Shown here: positions 7,588 through 17,373 of the stretch, one piece after another
Layout: every line of letters begins with the position of its first letter
Numbering within the stretch: the first letter of the stretch is position 1
NCBI GenBank assembly: GCA_019636335.1
Contig: JAHBXR010000024.1
Coordinates: 1-64,000 of the forward strand
Origin: Pirellulales bacterium
GTDB taxonomy: Bacteria; Planctomycetota; Planctomycetia; Pirellulales; JAEUIK01
Direction: 5' to 3'
Length of the DNA stretch: 64,000 bases
Notes under the pieces: generated by a model
Told to the model about the DNA's origin: nothing
Databases searched by the model: none
What the model saw: only the letters and a program-made list of their open reading frames with translations
Made by a program: the position numbers and the translations under genes

Positions 7588-8190
7588 ATGCCGACCGTCC
7601 TGCTCACCGCATTCAAACCATACGATCATTGGACGTCGAACGCGAGTTGGCTGTGCGTCGAGCAATTGACGCGAGATTTTCCTGCCCATGTGAGGCTGAC
7701 GACGCGACTCTATCCCGTCGACTTTCACGAGGTTCGCGCGCGAGTGGCCGAGGATCTCGCGGCGAACTACGATCTGGCCATCCATTTGGGGCAGGCGCCT
7801 GGCGGCACGCGGGTGCAGCTCGAGCAGATCGCGGTCAATGTCGGTGGCCGCGCCGACCAAAAGCCGGAGCAGTTTGGTCCCCTCGAAGTGGATGGCCCCG
7901 CGGCGTATCGTACGCGTTTGCCGCTGGGAGACTGGGCCAGCACGATGCGCACGGCCGGCATACCGGCCGAAATCTCGTTTCATGCCGGCACGTATCTCTG
8001 TAATGCGGTGTACTACTGGTCGCAACACTTTGCCGAACAGCAGCAGCTCCGCACGCGCTCGGTGATGATCCATCTGCCGCTCGATCCGCGACAGGTGTGC
8101 GAGTTGCGCGAACCGCAAGCTTCGTTGCCTGCTTCGACCTGCGCGCAGGCGCTGCGGTTCATCCTCGACGCGTTGCCCGTTGCCGTGTGA
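7588..8190 (+). CDS. Pyroglutamyl-peptidase I-like cysteine peptidase (C15)
   Basis: 200 aa, close to the usual ~215 for family C15, which removes N-terminal pyroglutamate from peptides in the cytoplasm. The catalytic triad is in place: Glu79 in GGTRVQLEQIAVNV, Cys138 in HAGTYLCNAVYY, His162 in MIHLPLDP. The N-terminal LLTAFKPY corresponds to the family's LLTGFxPF, with some loosening, and the loop after NVGGR is divergent, so peptide specificity may differ. A GAGGAACGC sequence just upstream of the ATG can serve as a ribosome-binding site. Confidence 0.85.
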   Translation: MPTVLLTAFKPYDHWTSNASWLCVEQLTRDFPAHVRLTTRLYPVDFHEVRARVAEDLAANYDLAIHLGQAPGGTRVQLEQIAVNVGGRADQKPEQFGPLEVDGPAAYRTRLPLGDWASTMRTAGIPAEISFHAGTYLCNAVYYWSQHFAEQQQLRTRSVMIHLPLDPRQVCELREPQASLPASTCAQALRFILDALPVAV

Positions 8191-8380
8191 AAGGCACAAC
8201 CGCTGCGTATTTCCCGCGCGGCAAACTTGACCGGTGCGCGGCAGCGTGTATGTTTGCCGGGCCACTCTCGGTCCGCACGAGCGATTTCGCGCCGGCATAA
8301 CCGCTCGTGCCGCTACAGGTGCGCGACTTGCGCACGATTCATTTGGATTCTTGGCAATCACCCGAGGTAGTTGCGTCACG

Positions 8381-9862
8381 ATGATGCGACCTCTGACTCG
8401 AACCGGCGCGTTGGCGATCTGTCTTTCGGTGGCAGCCGCCGATCACGAGGTATTCGCGCAGGCGAAGATCGTGCCGCCCGTCGCTACGGTCGCGCCCGTG
8501 GCGCCGACGAATCCTCCAGTCCAGACAGCCCCCACAACGTCGCTGCCCTGGCAAACATGGGCCCAATCGTCCGAAGGACGCCCGATCGAGCTGCTACGGA
8601 TCGGCGCCGGCAGCCACCAGGTGCTGGTGATCGCGGGGCTGGCGGGGGATGATACGTTGTCGGTCGAGCTCGGCGAGCGCCTGATTGCGCATCTCAACGA
8701 GTTCCCGTCCCTCGTCGCCGCCACGACGGTCACCTTCGTACGGGACGCCAATCCCGACGGCCGCGCGCGCCGCACGGCAGCCAACGCGCACGGGGTGCTC
8801 CTGGAACACAATTTCGCGGCGTCCAACTGGCGCAAACTGCACGAACAGAACATCTACACGTCAGGACGCCTACCCGAGAGCGAACCCGAGACCAAAGCCC
8901 TCACCGAGCTGGTGGCCCAGATTCGGCCCGAGCGCGTGCTGGTTCTCTCGACCGTAGTGAAAACTCCGCAAATGGTTTACGCGGGCTCACGCGCCGATTG
9001 GATGCTGAAGTCCGCGCACGAGGCGCAACTGCCGCTCGTCGTGCCCGACCTCGTGAAGCACTCCGGATCGATCGTGGTGCTGCTGGGTCAGGACCGGGCG
9101 ATCCCGTGCGTCAGCGTATCGCTACCTCGAACGAAAGAGATCGTCACGCTCTGGCCGCGCGTTCGCGCTGGCCTGGCGAGCGCGGTTTCGCACGGATTCG
9201 AGAAAACGGTCGTACCGGTCGTCAAGAACGATCCCCCCCCCTACTCTCCCTTGCGACCCGCCCCTCCGGTGAAGGTGAAACAGGCGATCGTGACCCCGCT
9301 GCCGGCGCCGAGCGTGCCGGTACTCACCGTGCTGCCCGACTCTTCAACCGTCGTGGTATCGCGGCCCGAGCTTCAGGCCACGCCCGCACGAGTCGTGGCG
9401 ACTCCTGCCGTGGCCGGAGAGGGATCGGGGGGGCAGCCTCGGCACAACCACAGCTTTCTGCTGCGCGACGCGCGCGAAGTAATACCGAACGGTTCCACAT
9501 CGGCAAAGCCAGTCGAGGCTTGGAATGGGAACGCACCGCGGGTCCTTTCGGCCGATGAGCTGGCAACCGGGGGCAAACTGGTGCCCGTCACCGTCCCCTC
9601 GGCGGCTATGGGGGTCGACGGCACTTCGCCCGAGCAGAGCGGCTCGTACGCGATTCCAGCATTTCGGAGCCCGTTCGGGCGTCGTCCTCAGCGGGTAGAA
9701 ATCCGCAGCGCCACCCCCGCCACAACGCCCCCCACGCCAGATACGCCACCGTCGACCTCGGGCGCACGACCAGCGTCGAAGCTACCGCCAGCCGTGCCGG
9801 TGCTCGATGAAAGGGCGTTGCCGCAACCGCCGATCCCGCACGCGCCGGCGATCAGGCCGTGA
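8381..9862 (+). CDS. M14-type carboxypeptidase-like protein, zinc ligands lost
   Basis: 493 aa from the ATG pair at 8381/8384. A signal peptide (MMRPLTRTGALAICLSVAAA) predicts export. Residues about 50-290 follow the M14 murein-peptide amidase pattern: VLVIAGLAGDDTLSVEL, then NPDGRARRTAANAHGVLLEH and NF, then ESEPETKALTELVAQIRPER. In active family members the first motif is H-G-D-E, the second R-x-N-x-x-G-V-D-L-N-R-N-F, and a later S-x-H carries the third zinc ligand. Here these read A-G-D-D, N-A-H-G-V-L-L-E-H-N-F and LSTVVKTP, so all three zinc ligands appear replaced. The last ~200 residues are proline-rich and low complexity. It is probably a non-catalytic binding protein. The 3' end overlaps the next gene by 11 bases, convergently. 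Confidence 0.75.
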   Translation: MMRPLTRTGALAICLSVAAADHEVFAQAKIVPPVATVAPVAPTNPPVQTAPTTSLPWQTWAQSSEGRPIELLRIGAGSHQVLVIAGLAGDDTLSVELGERLIAHLNEFPSLVAATTVTFVRDANPDGRARRTAANAHGVLLEHNFAASNWRKLHEQNIYTSGRLPESEPETKALTELVAQIRPERVLVLSTVVKTPQMVYAGSRADWMLKSAHEAQLPLVVPDLVKHSGSIVVLLGQDRAIPCVSVSLPRTKEIVTLWPRVRAGLASAVSHGFEKTVVPVVKNDPPPYSPLRPAPPVKVKQAIVTPLPAPSVPVLTVLPDSSTVVVSRPELQATPARVVATPAVAGEGSGGQPRHNHSFLLRDAREVIPNGSTSAKPVEAWNGNAPRVLSADELATGGKLVPVTVPSAAMGVDGTSPEQSGSYAIPAFRSPFGRRPQRVEIRSATPATTPPTPDTPPSTSGARPASKLPPAVPVLDERALPQPPIPHAPAIRP

Positions 9863-10361
9863 CGTGCTGACGCTCGACCACCTTGCGGACACTGTTATGG
9901 GCCCGCTGGGCCTTGAGGCAGGTCTGCTTGAACGACTCGGGATGGGGCACGCCACTGATGCGGAACGTTTCGAGCGGGCCCTTGCGAAAGATCATCTCGC
10001 CACAGGGGAACCACTCCTGGCCCGGCAGCACCTTGATCTCGATCGCGTCGAAGTTATCGAGTGAAACCCAGCGCTCATCGACGCCCGTCAGCCCCTTGCG
10101 CACGATCAGGCGACGATTCGTCAGCGTATAGCGGCGGCAAACACCCGGCGCGAGGCCGCCAAAAAAGAGCAACAGGGCAAAAGGAATCAGGGCGGCCGCC
10201 ATCAGGTTGCCGATGGTCAGGATATTGCCGAAGCCGGCCCGAATGCCGCACATGCTGCCGACCCAGCGCCCCGGAGCAATGGCGCCAATCGACGGCCAGA
10301 CCGTCATGATCTGCGTTTCCGCTTGATCGGGCGCGACTACGCCCGCGATCGCCTGTTTCAC
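9852..10361 (-). CDS. bPH-domain (DUF304/YdbS-like) membrane protein
   Basis: 169 aa if started at the GTG at 10361, which has GAGGT seven bases upstream; the open frame reaches 10379. A hydrophobic hairpin (ILTIGNLMAAALIPFALLLFFGGLAPGV) is followed by RRYTLTNRRLIVRKGLTGVDERWVSLDNFDAIEI, the typical bacterial PH pattern (Y-x-L-T-x-R-R-L-x-x-x-x-G...I-x-L-x-x-I). The Lys-Val-Leu-Pro-Gly-Gln region completes the barrel. Function of the family is unknown; membrane-associated. It stands alone on the minus strand downstream of the secretin gene. Confidence 0.75.
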   Translation of the reverse strand: MKQAIAGVVAPDQAETQIMTVWPSIGAIAPGRWVGSMCGIRAGFGNILTIGNLMAAALIPFALLLFFGGLAPGVCRRYTLTNRRLIVRKGLTGVDERWVSLDNFDAIEIKVLPGQEWFPCGEMIFRKGPLETFRISGVPHPESFKQTCLKAQRAHNSVRKVVERQHVTA

Positions 10362-10573
10362 CGCTCTACCTCGTCGCACGCGCTGGAATTCATCGAAAAG
10401 GTCGGCCCCCTAGACCAGGAGCGCAACCGGACCGATCCAAGCGTGTCACGGTAGCAAACGGCCCGGCGTTTGCCTAGCGGGCAAGATTCCTCTCCGCCCC
10501 AAGCGGGGAGGGGGCAAATTCGAGCGGTTGCGGGGGCGAGAAGCGGCTCAACTACCTCTCGCAAGCCGCGGTC

Positions 10574-13500
10574 TTACGGTTGCTGCGGCAGCACGCCCAG
10601 CAGTTCTTCTTCCTCTTCCTGAATGATGATCCGCGGCGTGACCATCATCATCAGGCTTTGCGTTTCGCGGCCGATACCGACGTTCTTGAACAGGCGGCTG
10701 ATGTAGGGCAGCTTGTTGAGAATCGGCACGCCGAACTCGTTGCGGCCCTCGCTCAGACGCTTCACGCCGCCGAGCAACACCGAACCGCCGTCCGGCACGC
10801 TCACGGTCGTGGCCACCGACAGGAACGAGAACGTCGGCAACTGCACCGTCGTGCCCGAGGTGGTTGTCCGCACCTCGTTGTCCCGCGACGTGGTATCGTC
10901 GTCCGGGCCTTGCGAAGAGTTGATCACCGTCGAGCTCGTCTCGCCGGTAAAGGTGAACGTATTCACCTCGCCAATCTGGCTGAAGAAGGGGACCACGGTG
11001 AGCCGCACGAAGCGCCGATCGGGGGACGCCACGGCCTGCACCGTCAGGTAGGTGCCTTCCGAGAGGACCACGATCACCGGTTGCTGTGCGGCGGCAAAAT
11101 CTCCCACCACCGGCACGACGCTGATCACGAAGGGGCTCTGCGACGTGTCGGCCACGAACGCCTGCTGGCCGTTGAACAACGTCACCTTCGGAGCCTGCAA
11201 CACGTTGCTGCGGCGGTCGCCCTGCGCGGCATTGATGAAGAAGTACGCTTCCAGGTCGCTCAAGATGGCAAAGCCCAGGCTGGCACCCGCCGCCGGGTCG
11301 AAACCACCGAACTGCGGCACGGCCAGATCGAAGTTGCCTTGTCGGAAAGGAATGTCGAGGTCGGCACTGAAGATGCCGGGGTTCGACATACCGACCGTGG
11401 CACTGGGAGCGAAATCGCGATCCTGCACGTTGCGGCCCGGTCCCGTGTTGATGCCCAGGTTCGAAAAGCTCGGCTGGAAGTTCGGGTCGGGGTTGCCGAA
11501 CGGCTGCAACGGCGCGTCGATCTTGTCGTTGATGTCGAAGTCGAAGTCGACGCCGATACGCTCGAAGAAGCTATCGTTGAGCGTGATGAAACGTACTTCG
11601 ATCGTCACCTGCAAATCCTGCAGGCGACGCAATTGATCGAGCAGATCGACGATCTGTTCGTGAACTTCTTCGGTGTTGCTGATCACCAGGCTGAGATTCG
11701 TCGGGAAGGGCTGAATCGAGCCGGAGCCGCCGACCTCGTCCCAACTGGTGGGGGCGATCGTCGTCGTAATCAGATCGATGAGCGTGTCGAAGTCGGCCTG
11801 CGCTCCGCCCCCCATGCCGCCAGGACCAAAGCCCATCGGCTGCGTGCTTGGTCCGCCACCAGGTCCGGTCGCGCCCCCCATCTGGGCAAGCACTTCCGGC
11901 GAAACGCCCCCCGGCGCCGGCGAGTTGCTCGAATTCTGCGCCATCACGGCCAGAGGGGGCCCTCCTCCGAAGCCAGCTCCACCACCACCCATGTAACCGA
12001 TTTGTGCCTGATAAGCATTATTCAACAGGCCGGTCATGCCCAGGTTGCTGTTGGGCGTGAAGTTTGGAATCGGGATCACGAGGTCGGCCACATTGTAGGT
12101 GATCTTCACCATCCGCGTTTCGAGCAATTGCTCGCTGGTGATGTTGAGCACCTCGTTCTTGATCGTGTAGGCCAGCTTGTGCTGCTCGAGAATCAGCCCC
12201 AGGGCACTCTTGAGCATGATCGGCGTGCCCACGTCGATCGAGACGGGGGTATCGCTCGTCACGCCCTCCTCGGCCAGCCCGGCATGATCGATATGGATGT
12301 TCACCTGGGCGAGCTGCCCCAGGTAATTGATCACCGTCGCGAGGGGCGCGTTGTCGAACTTGACCGTCACGTCGGTCTGGAGCTTGCGTTCGATTTCGCG
12401 TTCCTTCGGCGTGCGCTGGATGCCTTCGCTCGGCTTCTTGCGCCGGGCCGTCAACTGCTGCCAGAACTTGGCGTCGGGCAGTTGGTAGGGATTGTTGTCG
12501 TCGAAGGGCACGCTCGAATCGTCGACGGCCTGCATGGCGTCGAGAAAGCGTTGCTGCTTGAGATCGCGCACGTCCATCTGGTTGGCATTCGCCCGCAGGA
12601 ACGCGCTGTTCAAGACCAACTGCTTGACCAACTGCTGCGAGGTGACGTCGTCCGGAGCGATCTCGGCCGCCCGTTTGGCGACGACTTCCGCCTCGGCGAA
12701 GCGGCGCTCGTCGATCAGTCGGTTGTACTCATCGACCATCACGGCGAGCTTGCCCTGGACCTCGATCTTCACTTCTTCCTTGCGATCCCGATCGGCGCGG
12801 ATCGCCTTGTTCTTTTCCGCCAGATCGATGCGCGACTTGTTCTGCTGGATGTACTTCTCGAGATCGGCAATCCGGCCGTTCATCCTGCGGACCAACTGAT
12901 CCTTCGACGTGGCATCGAGCTTCGAATCGGCGATCTTCGCGCGCATGTCGGTCAAGAGCTTGAGGGCACCGCGCGGATCGCTCTCGCGCATCCGATCGGC
13001 CTGCTGCTGCACCGTGCCCGACTCGTCGACGAGCTGTCGCGCGAGCAACTGCTGATCGGCGGCGGCCCCTTGCATCAAGGGCGTGTTGGTCGGCGCGGCC
13101 GGCGACTGCTCGACGGGGGCAGCCACTTCCGGCGTCAGGCCGGGCGTTTCGCTCAACGGCGCCGGCTCCACCGCGGCGCCCGGCGAGACCGGCAACGGCG
13201 CCCCATCGGGCGAAGGCAAGCGTTCTGGCGCCGCGCTCGTCGGCAACGCAGGCAGGTCGGCCGCGCTGTTCGGGCCAGACGAGGACGAGGCCTCTTCCAT
13301 CGTGGCGTTCGGCAATTGGAATTCCGCGGGCAGCGCACCGTCCGCCGCAGTCGGACGGACCGGCGAGGGGATCGGGACGCCGGGACCAACCGCCGGCGCC
13401 ACGGGCGAGCCCTGTCCCGCGGCCGACGCCGGGGCAGCACCCGCGGGCCTTGCGCCGCGGGCATTCTGGATTTCGAGCATCACCAGCCAGGGATTGTCGT

Positions 13501-15244
13501 CGCGCTGGCCATAGGCGGTCTCCGGAACCTTGAGTTTTGCAGCCTCGCGCGCCAGGTGCTCGGCGGCGTTCAGATCGCCCGCCGCCAGCGCCTTCCGCGC
13601 CTGTCCCAGCAACTGCAAGGCGTGCGCCTTCGCCTGAGCGACGTTCTGCGCGGGAGCGGCGACCTCGGCCGCTGCCGGACCGCTCGCCGGCGCGCTCGCG
13701 CCCGAGGGATCCGAACTGACCGTAGCCGCCGCGTCGCCAAAAATGTTGTTCCAATCCTGATCGACTGGTTCGTCGAGGAAGAATTCGGCGGAGTTATCGC
13801 CGGCCACCGTAGCGGCCGCCGGAGCGACCAGATTGCTGCGTGTGTTGTACTCTCGCTCGGCAACCGGATGCGTTGCGGCGTACTTCTCGCGTGCCGCGGC
13901 AATCGCCTGACGTAGTTCCGCGGGGCGGGGATCGAACGGGCCGTACTCGAGCGGCACCTGCTCCGCATCGGCGACGAGCCGCTCTGCCAGTTCGAAGTCC
14001 TGCCAGTAGAGCAAGCCCGCGGCCTGCTCCATCAACAACGAGACGAGCTCGCGGCGCGCCTCGACCGACTCGGCATCGGCCCCCTGGCGTTGCATGGCCC
14101 GGCCGCCCAGCTCGAGCAGCGCCTTCACGCGAGCGGGCGAATCTCCGTCCAGGGGAAAGTTCGCACCACTTTTCTCGGCTTGATTCACGAAGGTTGCCGC
14201 CTGGCGGATGTCTCCTTTTGCCAGCGCGCGACGCGCTTCGAGCAACAACGACTCCGCCCGCACGGCAACATCGGCCGGCATGGCGGCCTGACTCGAAGCT
14301 GGCAACTCGAAGACCGAGGCATCGGCCTGCGTGCCCGCCACCGTGAGCGCCGGGCCGGTGTCACCTTCGCGCGGAGGCTCCGTCATGGTGGCACGACCGA
14401 AAGGGGACGTCACGGCCGGGGAGACCGTCGCGGCGGCATCCGCATCGCGACGCCGCATGCTCAGCTTGATGCCCGCTTGATTTTTCGCGTCCTGTTCGGG
14501 ATCGATGGCGCCCTGCATCATCGGGGCCCCCGACGCTGCGCTGATCGTGGCATCGAACCCCTGGGGAGCAACGGCGGGTTGTCCGAGCGATACCGACCCA
14601 CCGGCGGCCTGGATGTCGGCCATCAAGCGATCGGGCGTATCGTCGTTCGGGCCGAACTCGGCATTCTGCTCGGCAGCCTCGCGGCACCAATGTGCGGCGG
14701 CCGCCAGATTGCCCTGCTCGAATTCTTTGCGACCTTTGGCCAGGCTCGCGCGGGCTCGGGCGGCAGGATCATCGAGGGTAATCTCGACCCCCTTTTTCGG
14801 CGTAGCGAAGGGGTCGTCGGGCGTCGCTCCCGCCTTGGCAGGTTTGTTGCCCGGTTTGTCTTCTTCCCCCTGCGGAGCAAAACGCAGGCTCGGACGCTGG
14901 GGTTCGCCCGGCGCGCCCTTCATCAGCTTGTCGAGGTCCTTGCGCGCCTTGGCCGGAGTATCGCCCAGGTGCAGCAGCCCGTACTTCACATGGAGCGACT
15001 CGGCGCGCTTGATGAGCGACTCGGCGGTCTCCCAATGATGCGCGGACATGGCGTCGCGGGCACGAGCGATCAGCTCGTCCGATTCGGCGCGCGGATCCTT
15101 CTTCGCGCCCTCCGCCTGTGCAAGTGCCGCCGCAGCGAGCGAGACGCTCGTCGTCAACGGACCAGCCGCACATACGTTCGACACCGAAGCGCCGAGTCCG
15201 CAAAGCATCAAAACGACCGGGAAGCGAGTTATCGCTCTCAACAC
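10574..15244 (-). CDS. Secretin (GspD/PilQ-like) with repeat-rich N-terminus
   Basis: A 1556-aa outer-membrane secretin, about twice the usual size. It has a signal peptide (MLRAITRFPVVLMLCGLGAS). Five degenerate helical repeats lie at about 54-108, 164-213, 331-380, 398-452 and 538-595, with the shape L-x-x-A-R-x-A-L-x-x-G-D...A-x-x...Y/F-G...D-x-P. A Pro/Ala-rich linker and a coiled-coil region precede an N0/N1-type domain (KLQTDVTVKFDNAPLATVIN). The C-terminal secretin domain has QVTIEVRFITLNDSFFERIG, VPDGGSVLLGGVKR and LPYISRLFKNVGI. AAGGAG precedes the ATG by 8 bases. It ends the pilM-like operon and forms the gated pore for type II secretion or type IV pili. Confidence 0.92.
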   Translation of the reverse strand: MLRAITRFPVVLMLCGLGASVSNVCAAGPLTTSVSLAAAALAQAEGAKKDPRAESDELIARARDAMSAHHWETAESLIKRAESLHVKYGLLHLGDTPAKARKDLDKLMKGAPGEPQRPSLRFAPQGEEDKPGNKPAKAGATPDDPFATPKKGVEITLDDPAARARASLAKGRKEFEQGNLAAAAHWCREAAEQNAEFGPNDDTPDRLMADIQAAGGSVSLGQPAVAPQGFDATISAASGAPMMQGAIDPEQDAKNQAGIKLSMRRRDADAAATVSPAVTSPFGRATMTEPPREGDTGPALTVAGTQADASVFELPASSQAAMPADVAVRAESLLLEARRALAKGDIRQAATFVNQAEKSGANFPLDGDSPARVKALLELGGRAMQRQGADAESVEARRELVSLLMEQAAGLLYWQDFELAERLVADAEQVPLEYGPFDPRPAELRQAIAAAREKYAATHPVAEREYNTRSNLVAPAAATVAGDNSAEFFLDEPVDQDWNNIFGDAAATVSSDPSGASAPASGPAAAEVAAPAQNVAQAKAHALQLLGQARKALAAGDLNAAEHLAREAAKLKVPETAYGQRDDNPWLVMLEIQNARGARPAGAAPASAAGQGSPVAPAVGPGVPIPSPVRPTAADGALPAEFQLPNATMEEASSSSGPNSAADLPALPTSAAPERLPSPDGAPLPVSPGAAVEPAPLSETPGLTPEVAAPVEQSPAAPTNTPLMQGAAADQQLLARQLVDESGTVQQQADRMRESDPRGALKLLTDMRAKIADSKLDATSKDQLVRRMNGRIADLEKYIQQNKSRIDLAEKNKAIRADRDRKEEVKIEVQGKLAVMVDEYNRLIDERRFAEAEVVAKRAAEIAPDDVTSQQLVKQLVLNSAFLRANANQMDVRDLKQQRFLDAMQAVDDSSVPFDDNNPYQLPDAKFWQQLTARRKKPSEGIQRTPKEREIERKLQTDVTVKFDNAPLATVINYLGQLAQVNIHIDHAGLAEEGVTSDTPVSIDVGTPIMLKSALGLILEQHKLAYTIKNEVLNITSEQLLETRMVKITYNVADLVIPIPNFTPNSNLGMTGLLNNAYQAQIGYMGGGGAGFGGGPPLAVMAQNSSNSPAPGGVSPEVLAQMGGATGPGGGPSTQPMGFGPGGMGGGAQADFDTLIDLITTTIAPTSWDEVGGSGSIQPFPTNLSLVISNTEEVHEQIVDLLDQLRRLQDLQVTIEVRFITLNDSFFERIGVDFDFDINDKIDAPLQPFGNPDPNFQPSFSNLGINTGPGRNVQDRDFAPSATVGMSNPGIFSADLDIPFRQGNFDLAVPQFGGFDPAAGASLGFAILSDLEAYFFINAAQGDRRSNVLQAPKVTLFNGQQAFVADTSQSPFVISVVPVVGDFAAAQQPVIVVLSEGTYLTVQAVASPDRRFVRLTVVPFFSQIGEVNTFTFTGETSSTVINSSQGPDDDTTSRDNEVRTTTSGTTVQLPTFSFLSVATTVSVPDGGSVLLGGVKRLSEGRNEFGVPILNKLPYISRLFKNVGIGRETQSLMMMVTPRIIIQEEEEELLGVLPQQP

Positions 15245-15658
15245 GAACTCCTTTTCGCTCGCGTGGCCTCACCTCTGCCGAATTCGTGATCGAACCTCGT
15301 GGCCGTCTCGACGGCCAAGAGCGAGTATTCGTCGTGCATTCAGCCTTGTGCGACGCGACTTGTTCCGTCGATTTCGAGGGACACAGGTCCATCGATACGC
15401 CGGTTCCGCACCGAACTTCCTTGCCCGGGTTGGATAGCGCAGTAGAAGGGAGCGGGATAGATACTCAGGCCCCGGCAGACGGTCAAGGGCACTTGAGTTA
15501 AAACCTGCCTCCTGCGAGATATGCTGGCGTGAGGAGCGCGCACGCCGTAAAGAATGCTGGATCGGTACTTTGCCGCGTGATGCTAGCGGTGCATCACACG
15601 TCGGAGCGTCGAAAAAGGAGACCGCCCCAAGGCCCGCAGGGCGACTGAATCCCCCTGC
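15245..15658. other. 414-bp spacer before the secretin gene
   Basis: No gene is supported here; small frames on both strands lack conserved features. It is the only long gap in an otherwise tight four-gene minus-strand operon (other gaps are 29 bases). It probably carries an extra promoter or leader for the secretin gene, but I could not identify promoter boxes with confidence. Confidence 0.4.
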
Positions 15659-17344
15659 TTATCGCCCGGCCGCACCGCGAGTAGCCGCCGGTTGCTCGAG
15701 CAGACTTCCACCGGCGCCCTGCTTCTTTTCCTTGTTCGCCGGCTCGGCCCCCGCCACAGGGGCAGGCGCCGCCGGCTCAGTCTCCGATGCCCGCTGAAAG
15801 TCCGCCTCGGCCTTGGCCACTTCGGGAGTATCGTTCGACTGTGTCTTGACGACCAGGCGACCATCGGGCCCTAGGACGAGCGCACGCGCGTCGGTCCCTC
15901 CCGCGGCGTTGGCCCCTTCGAGAATATCGACGACGAGCGATTCCGTACGAATCTCGATGGCGTTGGAACGTACGGCAGAAGTGCCTCCCGCGCGGACAAC
16001 GGTCGCTTGCTCTGCCGGGGTGGCGCGGAAGTTGATTTCTTCTCCACGACGGGCAGTTTTCTTAGCTAGCGCCGTCGAGCCATCTGCCGTGAGCTGTCGC
16101 GCGATGACCACTAATCCTATTTCATTTGCGCCTTTCGCCTGTTCCACACCTGCTAGCAACACCCCGGCATCGTGCGGCACCGTAATGGCCGGGCTGGGAG
16201 CGCTAAAGTCCGTCGTGCGATAAGGACCAACCGCCAGCTTGGGATCGACCAGGTCGCGTGCGGCCTGACCCAAATTGGGATTCGTCAGGTACAGCAGCAC
16301 GCGATACTGATAACGCTTGCCCGGCGTGACATTGAAGTCGAAGAAGCGAAACACGCGCACGTCGCGCACGGGCTTCACGGCCGGCTTGTCCGCTGGTTTC
16401 GGGGCAGGCGTGACCGGCGCGGGCGCCGCGTCCGGATCGAACACATCGATCACCGGTGCTTCCGCCGGCGCGGTCGCTAGCGGATCGCCTGCGGCAGCGG
16501 GGGCCGCCGGAGCGGCGACGGCCGGCTTTTCGGCAGCCAGGATCGATAAAACCTTGGGATGATTGACTTCGTCCGGAGTCCAGTTCGAGCCGACGCGGGG
16601 TCCCAACGGATAGAGCATGGGGACCGATTTCGACTTGGGCTGCGCCACGCGGAAATCTTCAGGAATAAGCTCCGGGCTTACCCCGGACCATTGCGCTTGC
16701 TGAGTGGCAGAATCGGCCAACGGCAGCACTTTCCACTCGGGCTCCGCGCCTGGAATGTTGCCTACTTCGGCGCGTTCCACACGATAGGCGACCCATTCCG
16801 GCTCGCTACCGCCGCGTTTGGCAAACTGCTCGTGGTAGAGCAGGCGTTGCCGCTCGTAGGGAATCAGGCCCGTCACGCAGATCCAACGTTTGGCCGCGTA
16901 GCTGCCGGCATTCCCTGCTGGGGGCGCGATCGCACCACCCTGCTTCAATTGAAAGGTGCCGAAGCCCGACGAGAGCTGCAAATCCTCGACCGCGAGATAC
17001 TGCGGCTCGCCGCGTTTGTTCGCGGGCGGAAACTCGGGAGGGTTCATCGGCGCCAGCGGAAACTCCGCCGCATTGATCTGCACATTGTTCTGTGCCACGG
17101 TCGTCGTGGGATCGACGAAAACCATCTCTTCCCGCTTGGGATCGAAGGTCGAGCTCGTGACGTGCGTCGTGGCGCGCTGGACTTCATTTTGCAGGTCCAC
17201 GGGCGTCTTGTCGTACTTCTCCAGCGTGAAGCCCTTGTACGTGAAGTACAAGAACAGCACGCCGAAGATACCGAGGACAATCTTCTCCACGTGCTCGATG
17301 AGCAGTGTCTTGATTTTCGATAGATCGAGCTTGGGCTTTTTCAT
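15659..17344 (-). CDS. Inner-membrane secretin-system component (PilP/GspC position)
   Basis: 561 aa, not recognisable by motif. A cytoplasmic N-terminal helix (MKKPKLDLSKIKTLLIEHVE) precedes one membrane segment (KIVLGIFGVLFLYFTYKGF, about 21-39). A long periplasmic region follows, with two beta-rich parts and Pro/Ala-rich linkers (around 290-330 and 515-550). The VFRFFDFNVTPGKRYQYRVLLYLTNPN stretch looks like a beta-sandwich. Its place between the PilO-like gene and the secretin matches PilP or GspC, which connect the inner-membrane platform to the secretin. The gap to the upstream gene is 29 bases. The assignment is by position and topology only. Confidence 0.55.
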   Translation of the reverse strand: MKKPKLDLSKIKTLLIEHVEKIVLGIFGVLFLYFTYKGFTLEKYDKTPVDLQNEVQRATTHVTSSTFDPKREEMVFVDPTTTVAQNNVQINAAEFPLAPMNPPEFPPANKRGEPQYLAVEDLQLSSGFGTFQLKQGGAIAPPAGNAGSYAAKRWICVTGLIPYERQRLLYHEQFAKRGGSEPEWVAYRVERAEVGNIPGAEPEWKVLPLADSATQQAQWSGVSPELIPEDFRVAQPKSKSVPMLYPLGPRVGSNWTPDEVNHPKVLSILAAEKPAVAAPAAPAAAGDPLATAPAEAPVIDVFDPDAAPAPVTPAPKPADKPAVKPVRDVRVFRFFDFNVTPGKRYQYRVLLYLTNPNLGQAARDLVDPKLAVGPYRTTDFSAPSPAITVPHDAGVLLAGVEQAKGANEIGLVVIARQLTADGSTALAKKTARRGEEINFRATPAEQATVVRAGGTSAVRSNAIEIRTESLVVDILEGANAAGGTDARALVLGPDGRLVVKTQSNDTPEVAKAEADFQRASETEPAAPAPVAGAEPANKEKKQGAGGSLLEQPAATRGAAGR

Positions 17345-17373
17345 CGCAGTGACTCCCGTCGCGGGACGGCTCG

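Noticed and set aside
10580..13915. 1111-codon plus-strand frame opposite the secretin gene
   Set aside because: Composition and repeats are those of a GC-rich shadow; the minus frame has clear secretin motifs, signal peptide and ribosome-binding site.
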